A stretch of DNA of 64,000 nucleotides. Origin: Planctomycetota bacterium (lineage in GTDB: Bacteria > Planctomycetota > B15-G4 > SIAN01). Each line of letters starts with the position of its first letter. The stretch's first letter is position 1. Below, piece by piece: positions 25,320-34,426 of this stretch. The notes under the pieces are model-generated. The model ran no database searches, was not told the origin of the DNA, and saw only the letters and a list, made by a program, of their open reading frames with translations. The DNA lies in contig JANQQL010000015.1 in NCBI GenBank assembly GCA_028289345.1, positions 248,001-312,000 of the forward strand, in the 5' to 3' direction. The position numbers and the translations under genes were made by a program.

Positions 25320-28300
25320 TTCCTCTCGTCGTTTCGTTCCCCGCGGAAAATGGTCACGACGCTTGTTCTTCCTGGCGCTCGCATGCCTCCTTCTGGTGCT
25401 CTTGCTGCGCGTCGCCATGATCCCCGCAATTCCGTGGGTTCTGGACAAGGTGGCCGGACAGTACGGCGGCGATTGCCAGTACGAACGTCTTGAAGTTTCT
25501 CTTCTGACCGGAGACGTCGAACTCTGGCACTTGACCTTCGAGGAACACGAATCTCCCGAAGCGAACCCCTTGTTTCACCTGGAGTACGCTCGCGTCGACG
25601 TGGCGGTGACCCAGCTCCTCCTTGGAAAGCTGGTCGTGCATCGCCTGGAAGTCGATGGTGCCGACGTTCGCCTGGAGATCGATGAGAACGGCCAGCTCAC
25701 GCTTCCCAAGGCGACCGATTCCGAACCGTCCGTTGCACCGGACCCAACGCCCGAGGACCCCGAAGAGGAGGGGGAGCCGTCCGAGTCGAAGGTCCCAGAA
25801 CAACTGGAACCCCCGCTGCGCATCGACGCATTGCGGGCCCAGCACTTGACCCTCGCGCTGTTCGACCATCGCTCCTCGCCTCCCCAAGAGTTTCACGCTG
25901 AGTGCTCCTTACGTCTCTCTGACTTGGATTCCGAGACCCGCCCGACGCGACTCGGCATGACGCTCACCGCGACTCCGTTGCTCGACGTTGTTCACTTGGA
26001 GGGCGTCGTCCATTGGCAACCGCAGTCGGTGGAATCCTCACTTCAAGTCTCTTTGCAAGGACTCCACGCAAAGGCCGCCGAGTCGTTGTTGGAGCCCTTT
26101 GGTTTGCGTGCTCACGCCCACCGGGTCGACGCGGGCTTCGAGCTCGAGGCCACCGTTCAGCTGCAACCGGAAACCAACGAAGGAGAGGAAGCCTGGCATC
26201 TGTCCGCCGAACTCGAGTGGAAAGACTTGGTAGTTCTGGCGGACAATGAACCCCGCTTGGTCCTTGACCAAGTCCGTTTGAACGCGCCGCGCCTGGACCC
26301 CGGCAGCTATGAAATCGCCGAGGTCGTCGTCACGGGACTCCGCGGGCAAGTCACCCGCACCGGCGAGGGACGGATTCGCGCGGCGGGTTTCGAGTTGGTG
26401 CCCGTTCCGACGCAGACCACCTCCGACCGAGAACGAAACGTCGAACCAAGCCCCGAGCCCTCCTCTGATCCCGCCACTCTGAGAGTGTCCAAGGTCCGGT
26501 TGGAGAACTGCGAGGCGACCTTCGTGGACTTGTCCCAAGAACCAACCACCGAACTGGTCGCCCGAATTCCGAATTTCGAAGTGAGCAACCTCTTGTTGCC
26601 AGCGACTGGCGAAACAAATACCAAAGCCGAGTGGTCGGGAGAGCTGTCCTTGCCCCAGGTGGCCGAGACCACGCGCTTGTCGGGACATTGGACACCGGGG
26701 CCGAACGGCGATCTTCAATTCGACTGGGAGACTTCGGGCATCACTCTCCATGGGCTGGCGCCGTACCTGCACGAGGTGGGACTCGAGTCCACCTGGCGGG
26801 ACGGAGAATTGGCGTTTGACCTGGAAGCCGATTTCGACGACGCCCGCGGAATCGATCTGCGACTCAGCCCGCTCCGCGCCACCAATCAGGGAGTGGTCAC
26901 CGATTTGCCCGGCGCAACGGTGGAAGGCCTGCAATGGCATTCGGAAGACCGGACCCTGGCCATTCAAAGGGTTGCAATCGAAGGCACACGCTGCGCGATT
27001 CGACGCACCGCGGAAGGGTTCCTAGAACTCCCCGGTCTGCGATCCATTCCCCCGGCTCCAGAGCCCCCGCGTGGAAATCAAGGAAGCGGGGCGGTGGGGC
27101 AAGCGAGAGCGACCCCGCCCGACAGCGCTCCTTCGAACGGTGCGTCCGCTGCCGTACCGCGGATCACCATCAGCGAGCTTCTCGTGGCCAACCATTCCCT
27201 GCTCCTCGAGGATGCGGCGGTCACTCCCGCCCACGCTTTGGAGATCACGAACCTCGGACTGGAGATCGGGGACCTCGTGATCGGCGGCGGTACTCGAGGC
27301 TCCCCGAACCAAGCATCTCTCAAACTGTGGTTGGACGCACCGCAGCTCTTCGATTCCTTTGTCATCGAAGGAACCATCCTCAATCAAGTCGGAAACGTCG
27401 TTGCGGACCTCGCATTGGACGGGAACGGACTGACGCTGGATGCCCTGCGTCCTTACTGGGACAACCTCGGCATTGCCCAGGCCTGGCAAGACGCCCACCT
27501 GGACGCGCGAGTGCAGGCGAATTTCAACCTCGACTCCCCCGGGTCGTTCTCGGCTCAGGTCGAGGAGATGGTCTTCGCCGAAAACCAAGACGAACTGCTG
27601 CGCATTGGCGAGTTGAGCCTCGAGAATCAAGCCGCAAGTCCGTCCCCCAACCCGCTGCGACTGAGCCTGAATCAAGTTCGCACCCGAGTCGAGCGAGCCA
27701 GCGACGGAACGCTGACGGTGCTTGGCGTGCAACTGGCACCGCCCTTGGCACCCGAAGCAGAGTCGCCGACGGCTTCCACCCCAGGCATGGAATCAAAGGC
27801 TGCCCAATCCGCTCAACAATCGGCCCCTCTTTCCACGGCGTCGACGCCGAAAGCCAATCCACTCACGCTCCCTGAGGTCACTCTCCAGGACATTCAGCTC
27901 GAGTGGCGAGATGCCATGGTCGATCCTCCCATGGCCACAAGAGTCACGCTGCAAGCAGAGGTCGAGCCCGCACAGAACCCCGAACAGCAAATGCACCAGC
28001 TCCGCTCATCCCTTTCCGTCGGGGGCGTGGTCGACGAGCTGGCGTTGACCGTGGACCTCGGCGGAGACTTGACCGCGCCGATGGGTCAACTCTCCTTGTC
28101 CGGAAGCGGACTGCAAACGGGATCGCTGGATGGCTACTTGCCCCCCGGCATCACCGGTGCGATGGCGAACGGACAACTTCAACTTTCCGCAAGCTGGCAA
28201 GGGCAGCCCGTCGCGGAAGGCGGCAACTCCTGGAACCTGGAATTGAACGAGATGAAGTTCCACGACGGAGGGGCGCCCGAGTCGTTCCTGACCGTGGACT

Positions 28301-30534
28301 CTCTGCACGCCCATCTTTCCCGCGTCGATCTCGTTCGCGGCCACTTCGCGGTCGAAGCACTCGCCACTCGCGGCGTGCGAACTCACTTGTGGCGATTGGA
28401 AGATGGCAAACTCCAAGCGTTCGGACTGCAGTTGGACCCCGATCACTCCGAGCCCCTGGCAGACAAAGCCGACACCCCCGCCGCGTCACCGACTCCCGCC
28501 TCACGCTCCACCGCAGCCCGCCCGCTTCCCGCGATCTCACTGAACACTCTGGACATTGGCCTCGATGAACTCGTGTTGCATCAGGCGTCCGGCCCTCCAC
28601 TGCGGGTCGCGGACCTTCGCATCCGCTCGACGGCTCCCTTCGCACTGCGTCCGCAATCCGACAACGACGAACCGCCGGTGGAAGGCGGCTTCGAAGTGCG
28701 AGCAAGCGCTTCTCCCGCAGTGGAAGAACTCCAGGTGCGTCTGGCATTGACCTCTGGAGAAATGGACCCGAGCTTGCAGCTCCAGCTGAACCTGAACGGA
28801 CTGCAGGGCACAGCGCTGCTGGAAGCACTCCCGGAGATCGCGGAATCGATCGATCCCACGGCGCTGGAAAAGGGACACTTCCAGGCCAACTTGGACGTGT
28901 CCCTGCGACCCGGTCGGTCCTCCGCGCCCTTCGACTTGGGACGGCCCTTCGGCTTGGACGCCAGGGTCCACGGCGTGCGGTTGCAGGATGGTGAGGGGCC
29001 GACATTGATCGGACTCGAATCGCTTCAACTGGAAGCCACGAAGGTCGACCTCGCCGGCCGGGAACTGCGCCTGCGCAGCGTCGAGCTGGAACGACCAGCC
29101 GCACGACTCGCCGTGACCGAAGGAGGCTTCGAAGCGGGAGGGGTGGTCTGGAAAACTTCGGCCGCGACGGAGTCCCGCGAAGAGGCCTCCCCGGCGCCCT
29201 CCCCCTCCGATACCCCGACGGCAAAACCCATGCGCTTGCGCTTGGATCAGCTCTCGGTCGACGGTTTGGATCTCCTGTTCGAAGATCGAACCGCGGATCC
29301 GCCTCTGGTCTTGCCGGTGCGCAATCTTCTGGTCGATGTCCGTGGCATCACCTCGCCCATCCAGCCAGACACCCCCCCGGTGCAATTCGACGTGCTGGTC
29401 AGCGGAGTCGACTCGACTCACTCCGCCGCAGAGGCCGTGTTCGCCGACGTGGGACTCAGCGGCAAGCTCAAGCTGCATCCCCCCTTCGAAGGCTGGGTGC
29501 GTCAGGAAATCAGCGGCTTGCGTCTTCCCGAGTTCACCGGAGTGACCAAGAAGTCCGGAGTGGAGCTGCACGACGGGATGTTTGAGTCCACGGTCAACAT
29601 GCGCTTTCAGCCGGACGGGTCCCTGAACGCCAAAACCCGTTTCCAGTTCGACGATCTGAACATTTCCGAAGGAGAGGCCGGCTTCTTGCGCAAGTACCTG
29701 CAGCTGCCGGCACCGGTGGACGTGGTGGTCTTTGCCATCAAGGACCAAGCCGGCTCCATCGAGTTGCCGGTCGACTTTGCCGTGGGTCGCGACGGCATCT
29801 CGGGAGCGGAGATCGCCAAAGTCGCCGTCGTGACCCTCGGCAAGATTCTCGGCAAGGCGCTCCTTAGCTCCCCCTTTCGGGTGACCGGGGCAATGGGCGA
29901 AATGGTCCTGCGAAAGCCGGAGAAGCTCCCGCCCCCCAACGACACTGTGACCCTCCACTTCGAACCCGGCAGCGACCTGCTCGCCGGCAAAGCTCGCACC
30001 ACTCTTGACTGGCTGAAGAAACGGCTCGCGGAAGATGAGAGCTTGCGAGTCGTGGTCCGCCATGAAATCGGAGCCCGGGATTGGCGCCTTGCCGAACTCC
30101 GTGCCAACCCCTCGCCAGAACTCCTGACCGAGCTGATGAACAAGTGGCGTCAGCAGCAGCGGCGTTGGGCAAACGAAAGATCGGAACTGCTTCACCGAGG
30201 ACGCACTCGCCTTGCCACCGACCGGGAAGACCAGTCCCTCGAGTTACGCAATCAACTCGTCGAGCTCGACACACGCATCGCCCAAGTCGACGCGTGGTTG
30301 CGAGAGAGCCTGGATCAACTCGACCGCCGCTCTCCCCATCACCAGGAAAGGCGGACCCGAAACGCGGGCCTCGACCTGGCCGTCGCCCGACTGGAGTCCG
30401 TCCGCTCCGCGTTGACCCAAGCCTCCGACGAAGAAGAAGGCGGCCGCATCTCCCTCCGCCGCCCAAGAATCACCCAACCCGATCCGGAAGCGAAGGGTCG
30501 CGTCATCCTTGAACTCCGTGGCGCCGCCCAGTGA
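25303..30534 (+). CDS. Giant DUF748/AsmA-like envelope protein with six repeated modules
   Basis: ATG 25303 lies inside the end of the lipoprotein gene; 1,743 residues. An N-terminal membrane helix (residues about 18-45, LFFLALACLLLVLLLRVAM) anchors the protein. Six segments with the pattern hydrophobic strand - D - PP - strand start near residues 172, 393, 621, 854, 1078 and 1310 (for example LTLPEVTLQDIQLEWRDA and RLDQLSVDGLDLLFEDRT), spaced 221-233 residues, separated by Pro/Ser/Ala-rich linkers. The C-terminal part near 1550 has an OmpA-like segment (VTLHFEPGSDLLAG) and a charged, helical end. DUF748/AsmA/TamB proteins form long hydrophobic beta-grooves across the periplasm, linked to lipid transport or outer-membrane assembly; that role is the best guess here. 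Confidence 0.85.
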   Translation: MPTNPDSSRRFVPRGKWSRRLFFLALACLLLVLLLRVAMIPAIPWVLDKVAGQYGGDCQYERLEVSLLTGDVELWHLTFEEHESPEANPLFHLEYARVDVAVTQLLLGKLVVHRLEVDGADVRLEIDENGQLTLPKATDSEPSVAPDPTPEDPEEEGEPSESKVPEQLEPPLRIDALRAQHLTLALFDHRSSPPQEFHAECSLRLSDLDSETRPTRLGMTLTATPLLDVVHLEGVVHWQPQSVESSLQVSLQGLHAKAAESLLEPFGLRAHAHRVDAGFELEATVQLQPETNEGEEAWHLSAELEWKDLVVLADNEPRLVLDQVRLNAPRLDPGSYEIAEVVVTGLRGQVTRTGEGRIRAAGFELVPVPTQTTSDRERNVEPSPEPSSDPATLRVSKVRLENCEATFVDLSQEPTTELVARIPNFEVSNLLLPATGETNTKAEWSGELSLPQVAETTRLSGHWTPGPNGDLQFDWETSGITLHGLAPYLHEVGLESTWRDGELAFDLEADFDDARGIDLRLSPLRATNQGVVTDLPGATVEGLQWHSEDRTLAIQRVAIEGTRCAIRRTAEGFLELPGLRSIPPAPEPPRGNQGSGAVGQARATPPDSAPSNGASAAVPRITISELLVANHSLLLEDAAVTPAHALEITNLGLEIGDLVIGGGTRGSPNQASLKLWLDAPQLFDSFVIEGTILNQVGNVVADLALDGNGLTLDALRPYWDNLGIAQAWQDAHLDARVQANFNLDSPGSFSAQVEEMVFAENQDELLRIGELSLENQAASPSPNPLRLSLNQVRTRVERASDGTLTVLGVQLAPPLAPEAESPTASTPGMESKAAQSAQQSAPLSTASTPKANPLTLPEVTLQDIQLEWRDAMVDPPMATRVTLQAEVEPAQNPEQQMHQLRSSLSVGGVVDELALTVDLGGDLTAPMGQLSLSGSGLQTGSLDGYLPPGITGAMANGQLQLSASWQGQPVAEGGNSWNLELNEMKFHDGGAPESFLTVDSLHAHLSRVDLVRGHFAVEALATRGVRTHLWRLEDGKLQAFGLQLDPDHSEPLADKADTPAASPTPASRSTAARPLPAISLNTLDIGLDELVLHQASGPPLRVADLRIRSTAPFALRPQSDNDEPPVEGGFEVRASASPAVEELQVRLALTSGEMDPSLQLQLNLNGLQGTALLEALPEIAESIDPTALEKGHFQANLDVSLRPGRSSAPFDLGRPFGLDARVHGVRLQDGEGPTLIGLESLQLEATKVDLAGRELRLRSVELERPAARLAVTEGGFEAGGVVWKTSAATESREEASPAPSPSDTPTAKPMRLRLDQLSVDGLDLLFEDRTADPPLVLPVRNLLVDVRGITSPIQPDTPPVQFDVLVSGVDSTHSAAEAVFADVGLSGKLKLHPPFEGWVRQEISGLRLPEFTGVTKKSGVELHDGMFESTVNMRFQPDGSLNAKTRFQFDDLNISEGEAGFLRKYLQLPAPVDVVVFAIKDQAGSIELPVDFAVGRDGISGAEIAKVAVVTLGKILGKALLSSPFRVTGAMGEMVLRKPEKLPPPNDTVTLHFEPGSDLLAGKARTTLDWLKKRLAEDESLRVVVRHEIGARDWRLAELRANPSPELLTELMNKWRQQQRRWANERSELLHRGRTRLATDREDQSLELRNQLVELDTRIAQVDAWLRESLDQLDRRSPHHQERRTRNAGLDLAVARLESVRSALTQASDEEEGGRISLRRPRITQPDPEAKGRVILELRGAAQ

Positions 30535-30767
30535 GCCGCCGCCCAGGGAGCCAACTTCGCGCTGCTCGGGAAGAAAGGAGAGCCATGCCAAAATCGGAAC
30601 CTGATCCGTCCCGGGCGCTCTTCCATCCCCGTCGGGCGACACCTTGTTTTCTACACGTTCACCGATGAGATCATCGGTATCGAACGGGTCTTGCACGACC
30701 AGATGAACTTCCCGCGACACGGTCGATACGCGAAAGCGATTCCCGCCCCGGAGGCCAACGCTCCCTC

Positions 30768-31124
30768 TCACACCCCCGTCCCAAATGACGACGGCTCCCC
30801 GTCGCCCCCTTTCTTCACCGAAAGGTTGTCGCCTTTCATGCGTTCCACGCGGCCCTCTTCGACCCAGTAACACCAGATCTCGACGACTTCGTGGTATTGC
30901 TTGGAGAAGGCATGGGGCCGAGGATGGCGGAGGATGCCGAAGAACACCCGGTTCGGATCATCGGCGACGTCCAGAACTTGGGTGCGCCCACGATGCTTGG
31001 GACGAAGGGAAGTGCCTTGCAGTTGTTCCGGATGCTTCGTGAACAGCTCGTCCAAAGTTCGCCGAGCTCGCTTGCGAAGCCTCCGCTCCGGATCGTTCCA
31101 CCAGCGTTTCCATGCAGAGAACAT
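30768..31124 (-). CDS. Small protein of unknown function
   Basis: 118 residues. Its ATG at 31124 overlaps the stop of the glycosyltransferase gene as TGATG, which supports translation. The N-terminus is basic with Trp (MFSAWKRWWNDPERRLRKRA), the middle holds NRVFFGILRHPRPHAF and EIWCYWVEEGRVERM. No signal peptide, membrane helix or known domain was recognised. Convergent with the DUF748 gene, 233 bases away. Confidence 0.6.
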   Translation of the reverse strand: MFSAWKRWWNDPERRLRKRARRTLDELFTKHPEQLQGTSLRPKHRGRTQVLDVADDPNRVFFGILRHPRPHAFSKQYHEVVEIWCYWVEEGRVERMKGDNLSVKKGGDGEPSSFGTGV

Positions 31125-32095
31125 CAGGCCGCAAACCAGTCCCGGCTCACATCGAAGTCGGGAACCGACTCCCGAACTCGGCGCCGCGCCCGCTCCATTC
31201 CAAACACGAACAAGCGAATCGACTCATCACCAACGGAAGTCGTCGCTGGTTCGGGAAACGGCTCTCCGGGTTTCCAGGACACCGAACGCGCCACCGTCGC
31301 TCCCTGAGCCAACAACTCGTCCTGCCAATCCGTCAGCGTCTGCCCCCGGGAGAACAACTCGATCTTTCGATCCCGTGCCGGGCCCGCCAAGAGGTAGTGA
31401 CACTTGCAGCGGCGCAAGGCGGCCAGGGTGTGTCGCGGACTCGTCCTCGTCGACTGGCGAGCGTGCTGACGCCAGGAGTAGAGCACCCGAGGAACCTTGC
31501 CAAACGACGCCCCGGTGGCCAGCCAGCGCATCCAGAAATCAATGTCGAGCGGCCACTCCGAATGCTCTCGATATCCGCCGAGATCACGAAGCATTTCAGC
31601 GCGATAGAGCCCCGTCTGGTGCATGGCCGGAATCTCCACAAAGCGCAACCGACCCATCTCCTCCTGGCGCAGCAGGGAGTTCTGCCATGCCAAGTAGCGG
31701 TCCATGCCAGGGGACACTTCGCCACACTGCTCGACCTGGCTCAGGACGCCGTCCCAACCGTGATCCTGCAACGCGGCCAGCAGGATCTGCCAACGATCTG
31801 CGGGACAGCGATCGTCCGCTTCCATGTGTCCCACCCAGGGAGCCCGCGCCTCAGACAGAGCCAGATTGAGGGCGTGAGCCGGACCGCGCGCAAGGCCATC
31901 GAACACCCGGATCCGTGAGTCGTCGCGAGCCGCCCGGTCGAGAATCTCTCGGGATCCATCGCAGGAGCCGTCATCGACCGCGAGTATCTCGAACGAGGGA
32001 CCTTGTTGTGCAAGCAGATCCGCCAGTGTCTCCGGAAGCCACGGAGCAGCGTCTCGGACGGGAAGCAAGACCGAAAGAGTCGGGGCGGCATTCAT
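31124..32095 (-). CDS. Family 2 glycosyltransferase
   Basis: 323 residues from ATG 32095; the ribosome-binding site is weak, but the next residues begin the domain. GT-A motifs are clear: TLSVLLPVRDAAPWLPETL, FEILAVDDGSCDGS, and the metal-binding MEADDRC (a DxD-type motif), with HSEWPLDIDFWMRWLA later as the acceptor-side helix. It transfers a sugar from a nucleotide donor to a glycan or lipid acceptor on the cytoplasmic side of the membrane; no membrane helices are present. The stop overlaps the start of the small protein at 30768-31124. Neighbouring LPS-kinase-like and kdsB genes suggest a surface-glycan role. Confidence 0.84.
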   Translation of the reverse strand: MNAAPTLSVLLPVRDAAPWLPETLADLLAQQGPSFEILAVDDGSCDGSREILDRAARDDSRIRVFDGLARGPAHALNLALSEARAPWVGHMEADDRCPADRWQILLAALQDHGWDGVLSQVEQCGEVSPGMDRYLAWQNSLLRQEEMGRLRFVEIPAMHQTGLYRAEMLRDLGGYREHSEWPLDIDFWMRWLATGASFGKVPRVLYSWRQHARQSTRTSPRHTLAALRRCKCHYLLAGPARDRKIELFSRGQTLTDWQDELLAQGATVARSVSWKPGEPFPEPATTSVGDESIRLFVFGMERARRRVRESVPDFDVSRDWFAA

Positions 32096-32201
32096 GGGAA
32101 TTCTGTCGTCACCGTTTTCCAGCGGCGGCGTCCGAACAGAAGACCTGGAACCTTGCGGTTCGTCAAGACTCGCTCCGCTGGCCCCGGTCCAGACACGAAG
32201 A

Positions 32202-32227
32202 CGGCCGCTTCCCAAGAGAAGCGGCCG
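32202..32227 (-). terminator. Hairpin between LysM and glycosyltransferase genes
   Basis: Perfect 10-bp stem CGGCCGCTTC/GAAGCGGCCG with a 6-nt loop, 196 bases after the LysM gene stop and 106 bases before the glycosyltransferase start. The T-tract is weak on both strands, so termination may be partial. The rest of the 328-base gap shows no gene. Confidence 0.4.
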
Positions 32228-32423
32228 CTCGGTACTTCATCTCACAGGTGTCCAAGACACGTTGATGTTGTTGAGAAACTGGCCTGCGTTGCAGCAAGGG
32301 GAACTGAGCGCTGCATGAAGTGGTTGATCGTCACCTGGATCGGATGGTGCGTGTGCTGCTGGGGTTTCCAGCTTCAGCGGGAGCGGCGAAAACTTGGCCC
32401 GTCCGCACCCCGCCGGCGTCGCC

Positions 32424-33506
32424 TCAGTTGGCCGAAGCAGGCAGCACCAAGAGCTGGCCGATCCGAATCTTGTCCTTACTCGGAAGCTGGTCGGAGTTCG
32501 CGTCGTAGATGGCCCGCCAAGCGGAACGAGAACCGTAAGCGTTCAGCGCGATACTCATGAGAGTGTCACCGCGCTGCACCCGGTGATGACTCGCATCCAC
32601 CAACCGACGAGCCCCTGAGGAGTCCGGCCGATTCGTTCGCGCTTTGGGTTCCTGCCGGTCGTTCGAGTCGGCCCGAGACAACAGCGAGGAGTCGGCGGGA
32701 GCCAAGCCTTCAGGCACGCGAAGACGTTGCCCCGGTCGAATCTTGCGCGGATCCGTCAGCGACGGATTCGCCGCCATGATGGCCTTCCACTGGGAGCCAT
32801 CTCCCAACACCTTGCGAGAGATTCCCTCCAAGGTGTCTCCCGCCTTCACCACGTACTCGAGAGCCTGAGGAGCACTCGCCGCGGGTGCCTTCTCGTTGCC
32901 ACGGGGAGCCGCCGGATTCCTCCCACGCGGTGGAGTCGTGCCCCGAGGAGCCGCCGTGGTTTCCGCTGGCTGCTTGCCCGGATTCGCAACCGCGTTGTCC
33001 CGACGCCCCGGCTCCTTCGCCGTACGACGCGAGTTCGCGCCGGGCTTTTCAGGATTCGCAGCCCCAAGCGGCGTCGCCTTGGTGAATCGCGGCGCGCCTT
33101 GGGTTCGAGACTCTGGCGCGTCTCCGCTCCAGATCCCCTTCATCTCGTTCAGGGCACGGCTGACGTCATCGTCATCCACCGGTCGCAGAGGCGCGGCGGT
33201 GGTGGCCGGCGGCGGTGCACTTGCCGGCTTGTCACGACGAGCGGTGTCGTTGCCCTTGTTCTCGAAGCCCCCGTTGCGTCGCTTCTTGCCACCATTCCTG
33301 GTCGGCGTCGCGTTCGAGAGCTTTTGATTGACGTCGTTGGAATTGGACAGGCTGTCATCGCCCGCCTCTGCTTCCACTTTCGCCTGCTGCTCGCGCAAAC
33401 CCGCTTCGACTTCCCGGGCGCCACGAATGGCAACGACCAGGATCAATCCAATGACCACCAGGATCCCGAAAACCAGGATCCGTTCGAGGTTCCCCATGTG
33501 CCGCAT
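32424..33506 (-). CDS. Membrane-anchored protein with two LysM domains
   Basis: 360 residues from ATG 33506 (an alternative ATG lies at 33497); a G-rich Shine-Dalgarno lies upstream. An N-terminal membrane helix (ILVFGILVVIGLILVVAI, about residues 8-25) leads into a long Pro/Ala/Arg-rich linker. Two LysM modules close the protein: EYVVKAGDTLEGISRKVLG at about 220 with IRPGQRLRVP, and HHRVQRGDTLMSIALNAYG at about 305 with IRIGQLLVLP. LysM domains bind the N-acetylglucosamine part of peptidoglycan, so the protein probably ties the inner membrane to the wall. A consensus promoter lies about 110 bases upstream. Confidence 0.85.
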   Translation of the reverse strand: MRHMGNLERILVFGILVVIGLILVVAIRGAREVEAGLREQQAKVEAEAGDDSLSNSNDVNQKLSNATPTRNGGKKRRNGGFENKGNDTARRDKPASAPPPATTAAPLRPVDDDDVSRALNEMKGIWSGDAPESRTQGAPRFTKATPLGAANPEKPGANSRRTAKEPGRRDNAVANPGKQPAETTAAPRGTTPPRGRNPAAPRGNEKAPAASAPQALEYVVKAGDTLEGISRKVLGDGSQWKAIMAANPSLTDPRKIRPGQRLRVPEGLAPADSSLLSRADSNDRQEPKARTNRPDSSGARRLVDASHHRVQRGDTLMSIALNAYGSRSAWRAIYDANSDQLPSKDKIRIGQLLVLPASAN

Positions 33507-33613
33507 CGCTCCCCAACTCCCCTCGTGTTTCGCTGAACGAACCCCGCCACGGAGAACGCCCACTCCGAAGGCCCATGCGATGGATGCAACGGACTACTAG
33601 ACCTTGGGGGAAA

Positions 33614-33642
33614 AGAGTAGTGGCCCTGAAGAAGACTGTCAA
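33614..33642 (-). promoter_or_regulatory. Sigma-70-type promoter for the LysM gene
   Basis: On the minus strand a perfect TTGACA (33637-33642) is followed after 17 bases by TACTCT (33614-33619). The predicted start near 33606 leaves a leader of about 100 bases before ATG 33506. Confidence 0.65.
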
Positions 33643-33677
33643 GAAACGCAAATCCCGTTTTCACAACGGATTGGGAA

Positions 33678-34412
33678 TCAGTCTTGGTCGTCTGACGAGT
33701 CTCGCTGGCGACGACGACCGAGCAGCCATCGCACCAATGGCCCGAACCGATGGAAAATCCAAAGATTGCTGAGCCATTCCTGGCGACGAAACCTTGCTCG
33801 CTGTTCCTCGGTCAGCGTTTCGTACCCGAATCTGGCCTGCAACTTCAGGATTGCGGCACGATCCAAGCGAGTCAGGAAACGGTGCAGTCCACGTCCCCAC
33901 CAAGTTCTTCCCAGCAGGAACGCCGACTCGAAATCGATGATTGACGGGGTCCCCCGTTCGTCGACCAGGATGTTTCGATACTGCCGCAAGTCCAGGTGCA
34001 CGACTCCTCGCGCATGCAACGCGGCAACCTGTTCACGGAGCTTCTGACAGACTCTCAGGACCAGCTCTTCGCTCACCGCTCCCCGAACCATCGGACTTCC
34101 CGCCATGAACTGCTGAAGAATGGCGTCCCCATCGACCCGCCCCAGCAGCGCTGGAACGTGGGGGAGATCTCCTACAACGCCGAGGACCTTCTCTTCGCGC
34201 CGCAAGACCCGTCGCCCCACCAGATACCGGAACCAGGGATGCTGAGGGAGGACGTCCTTGACCACCATCGATCGCGGACCAAATCGAAGCACGGCAACCG
34301 CCGCCTTGGTCGGACTGCCGGGGTGGATGACCTGTTGAACAGAAGCGGACAGTTCCTCTCGCGTCGGCAGCCTGCCCTGTTCGGAAGGTTGCGCCGACGG
34401 CGAGGTCTCCAA
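33678..34412 (-). CDS. Lipopolysaccharide/RIO-type kinase-like protein
   Basis: 244 residues. Start taken as TTG 34412, 14 bases after the stop of the upstream gene, with a G-rich sequence before it; no better start exists near the N-terminus. The kinase-like fold is visible: an ATP-lysine candidate in MVVKDVL, a catalytic loop VVHLDLRQYRNILVDE (Asp141 in HLDL), and a metal-binding IIDFESAF in place of DFG. This pattern is close to KdkA/WaaP/RIO kinases that phosphorylate sugars of lipopolysaccharide core, and the neighbouring kdsB gene fits. A protein-kinase role is not excluded. It probably forms an operon with the methyltransferase gene. Confidence 0.74.
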   Translation of the reverse strand: METSPSAQPSEQGRLPTREELSASVQQVIHPGSPTKAAVAVLRFGPRSMVVKDVLPQHPWFRYLVGRRVLRREEKVLGVVGDLPHVPALLGRVDGDAILQQFMAGSPMVRGAVSEELVLRVCQKLREQVAALHARGVVHLDLRQYRNILVDERGTPSIIDFESAFLLGRTWWGRGLHRFLTRLDRAAILKLQARFGYETLTEEQRARFRRQEWLSNLWIFHRFGPLVRWLLGRRRQRDSSDDQD

Positions 34413-34426
34413 GACGCCCCCCAGGC

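Noticed and set aside
28537..30195. 552-residue minus frame opposite the DUF748 gene
   Set aside because: Shadow frame; no domain and no start site.
32315..32560. Small plus frame starting MKWLIVTWIGWCVCCWG
   Set aside because: Hydrophobic start is suggestive, but it lacks a ribosome-binding site and runs antisense into the LysM coding end.
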